A DNA stretch of 64,000 nt. It comes from Nothophoma quercina. Taxonomy: Eukaryota; Ascomycota; Dothideomycetes; Pleosporales; Didymellaceae. Location of the stretch: contig JAKIXB010000046.1 of the NCBI GenBank assembly GCA_021642125.1, positions 161,926-225,925 of the forward strand. The letters are read 5' to 3'. Positions 55,601-64,000 of the stretch are shown here, piece after piece. The notes below the pieces were generated by a model. It did no database searches. It was not told the origin of the DNA and was given only the letters and a program-made list of their open reading frames with translations. The stretch's first letter is position 1, and each line of letters starts with the position of its first letter. The position numbers and the translations under genes were made by a program.

Positions 55601-57848
55601 TTAATTTGTGGATTGTGCTTCTGTAACCATGGCAGGCCTAAAATGACGTTGTAAGTGGCTATCCTGAACGCGTCTAGGGTTAACTGCTCTGTATGGTTCT
55701 GTATCTGTAACAGAATAGACACTACTTTATAAGTAATCTCTGATTCTGCTAGTATTGGTTCTCTATTAGCTACTGTAAGTAGGTATAGGTTCTGCTTCTG
55801 CTGTGGCTTAAGTCTAGCTCGCCATACAGCTTAGGAAGAGACGTAGTTTGATTACGCTCTAGAGTCCAATAATGCTGTTATCTGTACTCCTCCTAATTTG
55901 ATAGGGAGTTTGATAAGTAGATTGGTCCTGATGTTATTAAGGGACTGTATCCTGGAGCTCTTATTTGGCCCGTGCCTAAAAAAGACTCCTTGTTACTAAA
56001 TCTATTTTTAGCTTTTGCGCGTTGGTGCTTTATGCATGCGTTGTTTAGGCAGAGTGGCTATATATTATTATAGCACTTTCTATTAATAACTAACTGTATC
56101 TATATAATTGCCTGCAGGTTATTAATACCAGGGAAGTGCTTCTTCTAGCGTTTGTTGAATAGATGTTCTCCGCAGTAGTAGTTAAGGCAGTTATACCATT
56201 TCTTCTTGCATTGTCTAGGCCTGTAGGGAGTCTATAAAGCGCCTATCTTTTCTGAGTAGTGAATGGTGCAATGATCATGAATGCATGCAGTCTATAAAAG
56301 CTGTCCATGCTTTGGATTGTAATAATCCAGGTCGTACCATACTGGTAGGCTAGTTACCATTGTTAGTCTAGTAGTTGAGTTTGCTATTAAGTCAAGTTAT
56401 TATCCTTGTTCTTACGTTTCTTGTATGTATGCTTGTAGGTTTCGTTTAGCAGCCAAAAGGGCTCCTTTACAGCTGTCCTGATAGTCTTTCAGGTTTCTAT
56501 TAACCTAGTAGTCTTCTCCTAAAGAGTTTGTCCTAGATTAGTCTAAGCCTTAGGAAGAGAGGTACTCCTGTTGCATTCAGTTACGTGCATATTAAAGTTG
56601 CCAGAGTTGTTCTTACTCTTCTGCTTGCGTAGGGGGCTTAACATAAGCCTAACCTAGCTTACTGCTTAATCTTCCTGAGATGTCTTAAACATGCCTCTGC
56701 TGTTTGTCCATGTTGTAATATGGCGTTGGTACTCAGCTTTGGACATCATGTTTGTCCTCATCAGAGTCCTTGATGTAATCGTTATTAGCTCTAGACTTGG
56801 GGTCTTCTATAAGACGCCCATCTTCCTTAGTAAGAATTTCCCATTCTTTACTAGCATTAGCGTCGTCCTTCATGTGACTACTAGTTAGTACGTTTAACTG
56901 TTGGAACACTTTGTTCTTCTATTAATAGTTCTTGGCGAAGTAGCCTTGCTTGCTACAGTTGTAACAAGTTAGTGAAGACTTGTCCTTCCTATGACTACCC
57001 TTATTCTTTCTCTTGTTGGTTCCTTAATTGATGTTTAAGAGATCTATGGCTTCTAGTCTATAATAACTGCTTTAGGTGTTGTTATAGGTGTGTTAGCCTA
57101 CATTAGGTTAGTAGCAACTTCTGCAGTTAGATAGGTTATTGCGCCATAGATTGCATAGTAGCAGGCGTTTCTTAGTAATAACACGCACTCGTAGATCGTC
57201 TTAGAGCTCTTATTAGAGCTTGTAGAGTTTAACGTTAATGTTAATTGCTGTGTTAATGAGTTTGTTAAGGGTGTTAGTGCTGGCGCTGGTGCACATTAGT
57301 TCTTCCTTAACTCTAGGCTTTAAGCCTTGATGGAACATAGTAGTTAGCGTAGTGTCGTCCTAGTCAGTATTAGTAGTAAGTTGTTAGAACTCCGCGGCGT
57401 AGTTGGTAGCTGACTTGGTCTAATAGATACGCTGGATGTCGCGTCTAGCAATGGTTGGTTCGTTAGAGACTCTGAAGATAGGCTTGATCCTATCCTTGAA
57501 CTGGTTAAAGTCCTTCATCTATTCATTAACTTTGTCTAGGGCCTTATCCTTACTGAACTGCTGAAGGAAGGGCTTGATCTATTTAAAAGCATTTCCACGC
57601 ATGTAGCTTGCTACTAGGGTGACTTGCTTGTCTGTTAGTACCTTATCTCCTTAAAACATGAAAAAGAGGTCCCATTGGAGTAGCCAGTCATCTAGCTTGG
57701 CACAATCTCCGTGGTAGAGGTCAGGCTTGTTAATGTTCATGATGTTATGGTTTATGGCACCAGCGTCAGTCATGTCCGTGTTAGTAGAGCAAGAGCTACT
57801 AAGGGTAGCATGAGTTCCTAAGGTAGTACTTATCTTGGGGGTGTTCAA
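52680..57848 (-). pseudogene. gag-pol polyprotein of the gypsy element, many stops
   Basis: Reading the minus strand from 57848: gag with INKPDLYHGDCAKLDDWLLQ; a CCHC knuckle near 56925-56966 in which His and the last Cys have become Tyr; a protease at 55858-55866 where the D-S-G motif reads D-S-R; reverse transcriptase with YLNN at 54808-54819 in place of YLDD; RNase H; integrase with a preserved first acidic region (TIDFVTQLPTS, near 53620-53655) and second (IISDRDKLFT, near 53430-53460); and a chromodomain (YLVKWLGY) near 52720-52780. Replacements are of G-to-A/C-to-T type and there are dozens of TAA/TAG stops. The polyprotein cannot be made from this copy. Confidence 0.88.
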
Positions 57849-57850
57849 AG

Positions 57851-58327
57851 TGTTGAAGTCGTACTGGACGAAGTCTAAAAGTGTACTAGTTTGGGGTTGG
57901 GTCTTAGGGATGAGTACGTTAGGAACAGGTAGGGGTGATACCTAGACGAAGTCTAATATGGTATCAGGGTAACAGAAGAGTAACGTGCTATACAACTCGT
58001 TATCTGTAGGGTTAAGATTCCAATAATAAACTAAATTACTGAAGTTGAACACAAACTATAAGGGTTATGTTCCTGCGTGCTATATACTAAGGAAGGGAAG
58101 TGCTCGTTGACGAGCGACTAGAGTTAGTCCTATTAGATAAGTCCTAATGCTTGTTAACGAGCGGTATTGTACCATGCTTGTAGACGAGTGGTCACGTGTG
58201 TCATGCTCGTTGACGAGCAGTCACGTGACGTGACCTGGTGGTCACTTCTCCACTTGTTGTAGTGACTCTGAGGTCTGGTTAGTGGTTACTTATTGCTGTG
58301 CCGTCCTCATGCTTGGAGATCGTAACA
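57851..58327 (-). repeat. 5' LTR of the gypsy element
   Basis: 477 bp, TGTTGAAG...GTAACA, partner of 51575-52051. It is followed by target duplication CCTAG at 58328-58332. It keeps some CpG/CpA sites that are mutated in the other LTR and vice versa, so both copies were hit independently. Confidence 0.9.
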
Positions 58328-58466
58328 CCTAGCTAACACTTTGTTCTACATTAAATACTAGCTTTTATACCACTTCTAACCCATTATTAAGTAGGATAGT
58401 CATATTACTATTATTAAACAAATATACTTACTTACTCTTTACTACTAGCTATTTCTTTACTTTATA

Positions 58467-60315
58467 ACGTGAAGCACCACTGAGGCGGTAACACCACTGA
58501 AGTGGTAACTTTTCCTTGGCATTGCGAATACCACGTATGAACATCTACTTTACTTAACACTATATACAGATTCCTTATATAAAGCACTTGTATCTAATAT
58601 AGAATCTTCTTCTGCATCTTTTTAGCACGTACGCGCGTTGTGCCTAGTCTTGCCACAGTTGCTACAGTGCCATTAACCTAGTTAGGCTCTTTCTTAACTA
58701 CTACTACCACGTGCCTTCTTTACTACTATATAACTACTAGACGCACTTTTAGCTACTGTTAATACTGCTGCGCTATACTCTATTATACTACTATGCTAGA
58801 TCTGCTTTTGTTTGTAACTTGTACGCTTAGTAAGCACTGCTATCTGCTCTTTAAGCTAGTACATACATGACTTTATAATCACATTCTTGTATAGCATTAT
58901 CTTAGCTCCTTTAATTAGCTATAAGTATTCTTTCTAGGCTAATTATAAGTCCTATACAAGAGTATTGCCTACTAGTCTTAATTGCAATCCAAATTCGTGT
59001 GTATTACTTAGTGTTCTTAACTCCTAGGGTGTTTCTAGGTAGGGTACTAGTAAGGGCGTATGAATTAGCATATTAAGGCAATCCAAGACACGCTACGCGT
59101 TAACAGGCACTAGCCCTAAAGCCTTAAAGGCCTTCTTGTAGTTGTCGTACGTAAATACGTAAAAAAACGCGTCTTTAAAGGCTAGAAGGAAGCCTTCCTT
59201 GTTAATATAAAAGACGCGTTGTAATACTAAGCCTTACACGCGCTTAGAGTACCTGCGTTTTAATAGTAAGAAATAAACTACATTAAGTAGTTAGAGGATG
59301 TGCAATAAGTAAGCAGGCATATAAAGGGTTAGGATCTTATATATAAGGTAGTAGTCCTTAAAATCCTAGTTAAGGTAGCTTTTATAGCTATCTAAGATAA
59401 GCAGCCTGTACAACCCCTTCTAGCGCGCCTTTATATGCTAGTTAAAGTGCTTTAACCACTTAAGACTAAGTGCGTTGGTTGTCCAGCTATTAGTAGAGAC
59501 TGAGAGCTTTTAATCGTATAGTATATCTTCCTCCTTATACTAGGCTAAGATGTGTACGATGCCTTTATAGATAATAAAGGGTAGGATAGTATACCTAGTA
59601 GCGCAGATACCCTAGATTACTGTTACTTACTTACAATCCCCTAGTTAGATCAGATTAGGTCTCGTACGCCTCTTAGAACCTGTAACAACCTTTATTAAGC
59701 TAATTACACCTATCTAGAAGCCTGTCTTATTAAAGTTGTGGACGTTGTCTAGATGGACCCTATACTAGGTAATCGTGTCTTGTACAAGCTTGAACTACAA
59801 GCTGATAAGCTCTAAATCCTCTTGTACAATTCTTTAGCAATCCTTTGCTTAGTTAAACGCTATTTTAAGCTGCTCTGTATAAGAGACAAACTGCTTAGCC
59901 TAGTTCTTACTAATAGGTATCCTACTACGGGTAGCTAGCAGTTAATCAGCTATATCTGCTACTTTAGACAGTCTAGGGGCAAATCCTCGCGCGTCTAGGT
60001 TAAGAATATATTATATAAGGGTTTGCTCTTCTGTAGGAGTAAGCTTTTGTCTATTAGTAGTTATAGATAGCTAGAAGGTAATTTTGTTCTGCTAATTAGA
60101 GAGCTGTTATTGTAGGACTTTGTACGCACTAGCAGCAAGGCGCACGCTCTTAAATTAACCTAAGTTATATGCATTTAGCACAAGGTTAATTCTACCTTCT
60201 TACTATAGTAGTTACTCTTTGCGTTGTTAAGCTATTGCGTGTCGTACGTGGTGTTCGCAATGCCAAGGAAAAGTTACCGCTTTGGTGGTGTTACCGCCTC
60301 GGTGGTGCTTCACGT
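58467..60315 (-). mobile_element. Fot1/pogo-type DNA transposon with degenerate transposase
   Basis: 1,849 bp, flanked by TA on both sides (58465-58466 and 60316-60317). It has terminal inverted repeats of about 70 bp beginning ACGTGAAGCACCAC. The minus strand encodes a decayed transposase with pogo/Fot1 order: N-terminal helix-turn-helix region, CENP-B-type region (RGFAPRLSKVADIAD), DDE domain and a C-terminal CCHC knuckle (HCSNCGKTRHNARTC, about 58627-58672). The first catalytic block reads NFNKTGF near 59720-59740, so the acidic residue expected there is lost. Stops are frequent. Each TIR contains a doubled 17-bp unit (caccactgaggcggtaa / caccactgaagtggtaa). It sits 134 bp to the right of the gypsy duplication. 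Confidence 0.87.
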
Positions 60316-60317
60316 TA

Positions 60318-61222
60318 CCTTTTATTATTAGCGTTTTATTATTTATAGAGATCTTTACCTTACTTGGTTTCTCTATACCTTAGTAAAAGGGCTAGGAAAC
60401 TATTTATTTACTTAACGTAATCCTATATAGCCTTCTTTATCCTTTTAACCATCTTCTTATTTAGGGTAGACTATAAGTAGATGTTCCTTATTAATACGCG
60501 GCTCTAGCCCTTTTTATATAATTAAGCTTTCTATTTTATATTTATACTTAGTTTAGTATTAGAAGTAAGAGCTATAGTAGTAGTACTTTATAGTAGCACA
60601 GCTACTACGCGTATATATTAGTAGTAAAGAAAGTGTATATAGTAAAGAAGTAGATATAAGGTTAGTAACGTTATTCTATAGGTATTATAAGATATATATT
60701 TACTTAGGTAAGCCCCTGCCTAGTCACTGCACAGAACCCTTTACATTATAAGTAAGGTAAAGGTAAAACATATATATAGTACTAATATATAATAACTATA
60801 TACTTATAAGTTAGGTAGAAGAACTACTTAGTACTATACTATTATTATAGTAAAATTAGTAGTCTATATTTACTCTTTAATATATCCTTAACGCCTCTAG
60901 TAGTATACTACCTAGCCTTTACTTTATATAGTACTAGAAGATACTAGCTAGTGCAAAGCTTATAAGTTATAGTATAGTAATAATAAAGGATGTAATAAGC
61001 TCTACTAAAATACTTACTACTATATATCTATTACTTACTAATCTTAATAGTGCTAGAGCGCGATGCATGTATCTATAGTAAAACTAAGCTATTTCTTTAC
61101 TATAGTAAGTAGTAAAGCTAGGCACTTTAAGAAGGCTAGCTACTATAGACTTATTACAAAACTAGACTATTTCTTTACTATAGTAGGGATTAGAGCTAGG
61201 CACTTCAAGAAGGCGAGCTACC
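60318..61222. other. Degenerate interior of the outer element, right part
   Basis: AT-rich sequence without a gene. The final 140 bases hold the subterminal direct repeats listed separately. Confidence 0.45.
61081..61220. repeat. Two 62-bp subterminal direct repeats
   Basis: 61081-61142 and 61159-61220 align over 62 bases (aaactaagctatttctttac / aaactagactatttctttac, ending aaggctagcta / aaggcgagcta), with mainly transition differences. The second copy ends two bases from the inner edge of the right inverted repeat. They create the only short open frame in this part, a 66-codon frame with an internal protein repeat, which is not a gene. Confidence 0.75.
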
Positions 61223-61410
61223 TATTAGAATATACTATAGCAGCAAGCTTAGTAGCAATATAAGTAGGTAGTAGTAAGATTAATTTGTGTTATTCTATTT
61301 TATAAGCTACTTAGGTTAAATCTTCCTACCTACTTTGCGCTAGCGTCTAGGCTAGCTAGCGCTGCTACTAGTCTTGTAACCGAAACTTTACTCTAATTAA
61401 ACAGCTCTAT
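61223..61410. repeat. Right terminal inverted repeat, RIP-mutated
   Basis: Inverted partner of 47773-47960. Shared anchors are aagattaatt, ggttaaatcttcc and tttgcgctagcgtc. It differs by many C-to-T/G-to-A changes. Confidence 0.8.
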
Positions 61411-62869
61411 TATAACTATTCTCCTTTTCTTTTTAAGCTACTGTCCTTAGCAGTAGTAATTGCGCTATTAGTACGCCTTATAAGATAGTTTCTATTCTAT
61501 TTTTCGCTATATTATTATAGTAAAGCTAAATAGATACTATCTCTATAGGAACCTTAGCAGCCTGTTTATATATAGAAAAAATTTAATTAAGCTTCTTTTA
61601 CTTATTATCCTTCTACCTTCTACCTTTTTAACTTTTATTAAATAGCGCCTTGCTATCTATCTTTAGCATTATAGCGTTGTACTCTACTCTACTTAGCTAT
61701 AACTTACTAGCCCTCTCTATAAGCTATTATTTTAATATTACCTTACTATTACTAATACGTTGTTTAGAAGACGCTGCTTACGTAATACGCTACCCTATTA
61801 TATACCTTACGCTTTAAGATTTACCTTTACTATACTAAATGTTCTTATACTAGTATTTTTAAGTATAACTATAAGGAAGCTTATAAGTATACCTACTACT
61901 ATAGTATAGGAAAGCGCTGTCTTCCTATACCTTAATACGCTATCTTTAAGCTTAATAATGTATTACATGCTACTAAAGCCTAGGCTAGTGGCGCGTAAGA
62001 GACAGGGGTGTAGTTTACTACTTAGATAGTAGTATAATACTAGTAGGCTACTATTACTAAAGCCTAGATTTGTAAATTAAATAAGCGTGGCAGCACTTAT
62101 AAGCTTACTAGTAATAAAATCTATTTCTTGCAGGTAGATACTACTACTGAGTTAGTGATTACTACTAAAGGCATCTTAAATATTATGTATTAGAAGGTAA
62201 GTATTGTTTATTATATTATTATACTATTATGTCAATATTATTTAGGCTAGTCTTTACCTTATTAGCGCTAAAGACGCGCTGCTCCCTAATCCCCTAGGTA
62301 AGGCTAGCTCTTCTAGTAACAAGGATAATAGTAATAGAGGTAATAGTAGTAGTAGCTTATATATGCATACGCCTTAGTTGCTTATAACCTTTTATTACGT
62401 GCTACTATTAAGCCCGCTTATAAGTAAGACGCTAAGGAGTATAAAAAAAGTGCCTACTTTACCTGCCTTTACTACTACCTTTATTACAAAGTTTAACACT
62501 AATAAGCTCTTTAGTAAAGGTATTCTACTGTTATCTCCCTTAGTTCCTCTCTTTATTACTCCTAAGTGTTGCAGTTAGCTCCTAAGCTCTAAGAATAAGT
62601 TTAAGTTACTTAGCGTAGTAAAGTTATTACTTTAAGTAATTCTTAAAGCTATGCTAGCGTCGCGTCAAAACGGCGCTGCCTTTATACTAAGAACTAAGCT
62701 ATAGACACGTAGTAGTGTATAGGATAATAATAGTAACTATATAACATTAAGTAGGCTTAAAGCTAGGCTAAAGGAGGATAAGGTTTAATACTATCTAGTG
62801 CATATTAGTCTACTATCGTTATGTAGTGGTTACTCTTAGATGATATAAGGCTTATACTATAATACATAT
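61411..62869. other. Unresolved degenerate repeat DNA right of the outer element
   Basis: AT-rich. The plus strand carries protein-like fragments around 61920-62230 (for example NKRGSTYKLTSNKIYFLQVD) between stops. They probably derive from another mobile element, not identified. Confidence 0.4.
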
Positions 62870-64000
62870 TAATTTATAATATACTTTTACTTTCTCGTAA
62901 ATTGTCTACTAACGACTTGTTAATATCTTCCTTATTAACCTATTTATTGTAATTACTTAACTAGCCTTGCTATTATACTAAGTACTTAATTTCCCTCTTA
63001 GTAGCTTTCTTATCTATAAGGGTTTTAATAATATATTAGTCTTTAGGCGTATTGCTTTTATCTAGCTAGATAGGCCTTAGTAGTAACTCTAAGTTATCTT
63101 ATTAGTTATAGAACGGGCCTAGATAAGACATGTAGAATACAAGATAGATTAGCATTATAAATAGTAGTATTAGTTAATACACTTAAGCCCTTACTAGTTC
63201 TTTTACCTTATAAGGTCTAACGTATTGTAGTGCTAGCTTTCTGCTAGGCAGGCGTAGTTATAAGTATTTTGTCTTAAAAAGGACTAGGTCCCCTATACTA
63301 AATATTTAGGGTTTATATTAGCTATTATAGTATATACACAAGTAATCTATTATTTCCTTTTAGTTAGCCTCTAAGTTTTTACGTATCTTAAATAACTGCG
63401 CAATCTTCTATACTACTTAGGGAACCTTAGTTACTACTACCAGCTCGCAGTTAAGCTATAGGTAAAACTTATAGTAAGTAAAGAATAAAAACATGCTAAT
63501 TATTAGCTGATAAGAATTATTATACGTGAACTCTGCTAGTAGGAGGAGTACTATCTAGCTAGCCTAGTTGTTACTAACGTATACGTATAAGTATTATTCT
63601 AGCATTTAGTTTTATTGCTCTATCTGCCTATTAGTTTATAGATACAATACAGTAGAAGTCTACCTAAAATTACAACATAAAGACGCTGCCTTTTTCAAAA
63701 ACAATGCCTAAAGGGAGGCTAATCAAGTAAATAATATTATTTATCAAGAGGTCTGCAAGCTTTATTGCGGTAATAGTCTTAGTAGTAAGAATATATTAAG
63801 CTATCTTTATATAGTATTTAACTACTACCTAGATTGCATTATAAACGCTGCTATTCTGCCTGCTAAAAAAGAGACCTATAACAAAATCTATTATTAGTTC
63901 CTACTAGGGACCTTAAGGCTGTTGTAATGTATACAGAATGCTAAATAGGTAACACTTTACTATCTTTACCTCTTTATATACTTAGTATAAATTAAAACGC
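62870..64000 (-). mobile_element. Second gypsy-type pol fragment, running off the window
   Basis: The minus strand reads as the integrase end of a different Ty3/gypsy element: a block like LLLLAEFTYNNSYQ near 63500-63560, and IGDLVLFKTKYL followed by PSRKLALQYVRPYKVKEL near 63200-63300, the usual integrase C-terminal region. Stops interrupt it throughout. The upstream part of pol would lie beyond 64000, so the element's length and LTRs cannot be seen. It differs in sequence from the element at 51575-58327. Confidence 0.65.

Larger units (their letters stand above)
51575..58327 (-). mobile_element. Ty3/gypsy LTR retrotransposon with chromodomain, RIP-inactivated
   Basis: Complete 6,753-bp element with two 477-bp LTRs and target duplication CCTAG on both sides (51570-51574 and 58328-58332). 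Minus-strand order from the 5' LTR is gag, zinc knuckle, aspartic protease, reverse transcriptase, RNase H, integrase and chromodomain. Placing integrase after RNase H with a terminal chromodomain puts it among Ty3/gypsy chromodomain elements. The coding region is full of stops. It was inserted into the outer TIR element. No leader between the 5' LTR and gag is obvious and no TGG primer-binding site abuts the LTR, so priming may be unusual. Confidence 0.9.
47773..61410. mobile_element. Outer TIR element carrying nested insertions (13.6 kb)
   Basis: Two inverted repeats of 188 bp each, 47773-47960 and 61223-61410, match along their whole length apart from transition-type differences. The ends read ATAGGGCT... 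and ...AGCTCTAT and are flanked by TA on both sides. Removing the gypsy element with its duplication and the pogo element with its duplication leaves about 5.0 kb for the original transposon. Long TIRs with a TA flank suggest a DNA transposon. The residual internal sequence is too mutated for me to recognise a transposase, so the superfamily is open. Confidence 0.65.
46795..64000. repeat. AT-rich, RIP-mutated transposon block
   Basis: From about 46795 the DNA is dominated by TpA-rich sequence (tata, ctag, tagtag) with almost no open frame longer than 65 codons. Pairs of related sequence inside it (two LTRs, two sets of inverted repeats) differ almost only by C/T and G/A exchanges, the expected product of RIP, which converts CpA to TpA in duplicated DNA. 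The block runs to the window end and contains the transposons listed separately. Confidence 0.88.

Noticed and set aside
56691..56888. 65-codon plus-strand frame inside the gypsy element
   Set aside because: It is antisense to gag and shows no motif; it is a chance opening between stops, unlike the 52152-52652 frame.
61063..61263. 66-codon frame with internal protein repeat
   Set aside because: The repeat in the peptide is produced by the two 62-bp DNA repeats beside the right inverted repeat. There is no evidence of coding.
47773..61410. Starship-type giant element
   Set aside because: No tyrosine-recombinase (DUF3435) captain gene could be read. The structure is long TIRs with nested insertions, and the net length is only about 5 kb.
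63900..64000. Telomere or chromosome end at the right edge
   Set aside because: No TTAGGG-type repeat is present; the sequence is simply more degenerate gypsy pol.

Overview
The window looks like nuclear DNA of a filamentous ascomycete (Pezizomycotina, probably Dothideomycetes). Genes are compact, introns are short (about 45-95 nt) with GT..AG ends and CTAAC/CTGAC branch points close to the acceptor. There is a HET-type incompatibility gene, a CENP-B-like Fot1/pogo transposon and a long AT-rich block with the mark of repeat-induced point mutation (RIP). The species assignment is inference. All splice models below were built by eye from splice sites and reading-frame continuity.

Positions 1 to about 46,795 are an ordinary gene-rich region on both strands. 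In order: a 5'-truncated protein with an SH3-like segment; an ALKBH6-like dioxygenase; a DOMON-cytochrome b561 protein; EB1 microtubule plus-end protein; a small secreted cysteine-rich protein; an alpha/beta hydrolase; a RING gene with one in-frame TAG; an orphan reading frame; a Dal5/TNA1-like MFS permease; a disordered protein ending in a CAAX box; an EXPERA/emopamil-binding-like membrane protein; a decayed HET gene; a ferric reductase; a Nudix hydrolase; tRNA-Arg(ACG) with a 10-nt intron; two uncharacterised proteins; an F-box/LRR protein; a DUF1772-like membrane protein; a DUF7053-like protein; a coiled-coil plus BTB-like protein; and an RBR ubiquitin ligase. These are mostly unrelated housekeeping and accessory genes. 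I see no operon-like logic and no biosynthetic cluster, although three genes bear on ubiquitin transfer and two encode haem membrane proteins.

From about 46,795 to 64,000 the DNA turns abruptly AT-rich and TpA-rich and carries almost no open frame. It is a nest of decayed transposons. An outer element at 47,773-61,410 has two 188-bp terminal inverted repeats. Into it went a complete Ty3/gypsy retrotransposon with a chromodomain (51,575-58,327, minus strand, two 477-bp LTRs, 5-bp target duplication CCTAG) and a 1.85-kb Fot1/pogo element (58,467-60,315, TA duplication). A second gypsy pol fragment runs off the right edge. Catalytic motifs in these elements are lost mainly through C-to-T/G-to-A changes. 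Notable details are an extra antisense frame in the gypsy element with a Zn(II)2Cys6-type cysteine pattern, and a left inverted repeat that stays GC-rich and nearly unmutated inside the mutated block.

I did not find a clearly new biological system. The best candidates for follow-up are the antisense Zn2Cys6-like frame, the unmutated repeat island, the interrupted RING gene and the secreted cysteine-rich protein.
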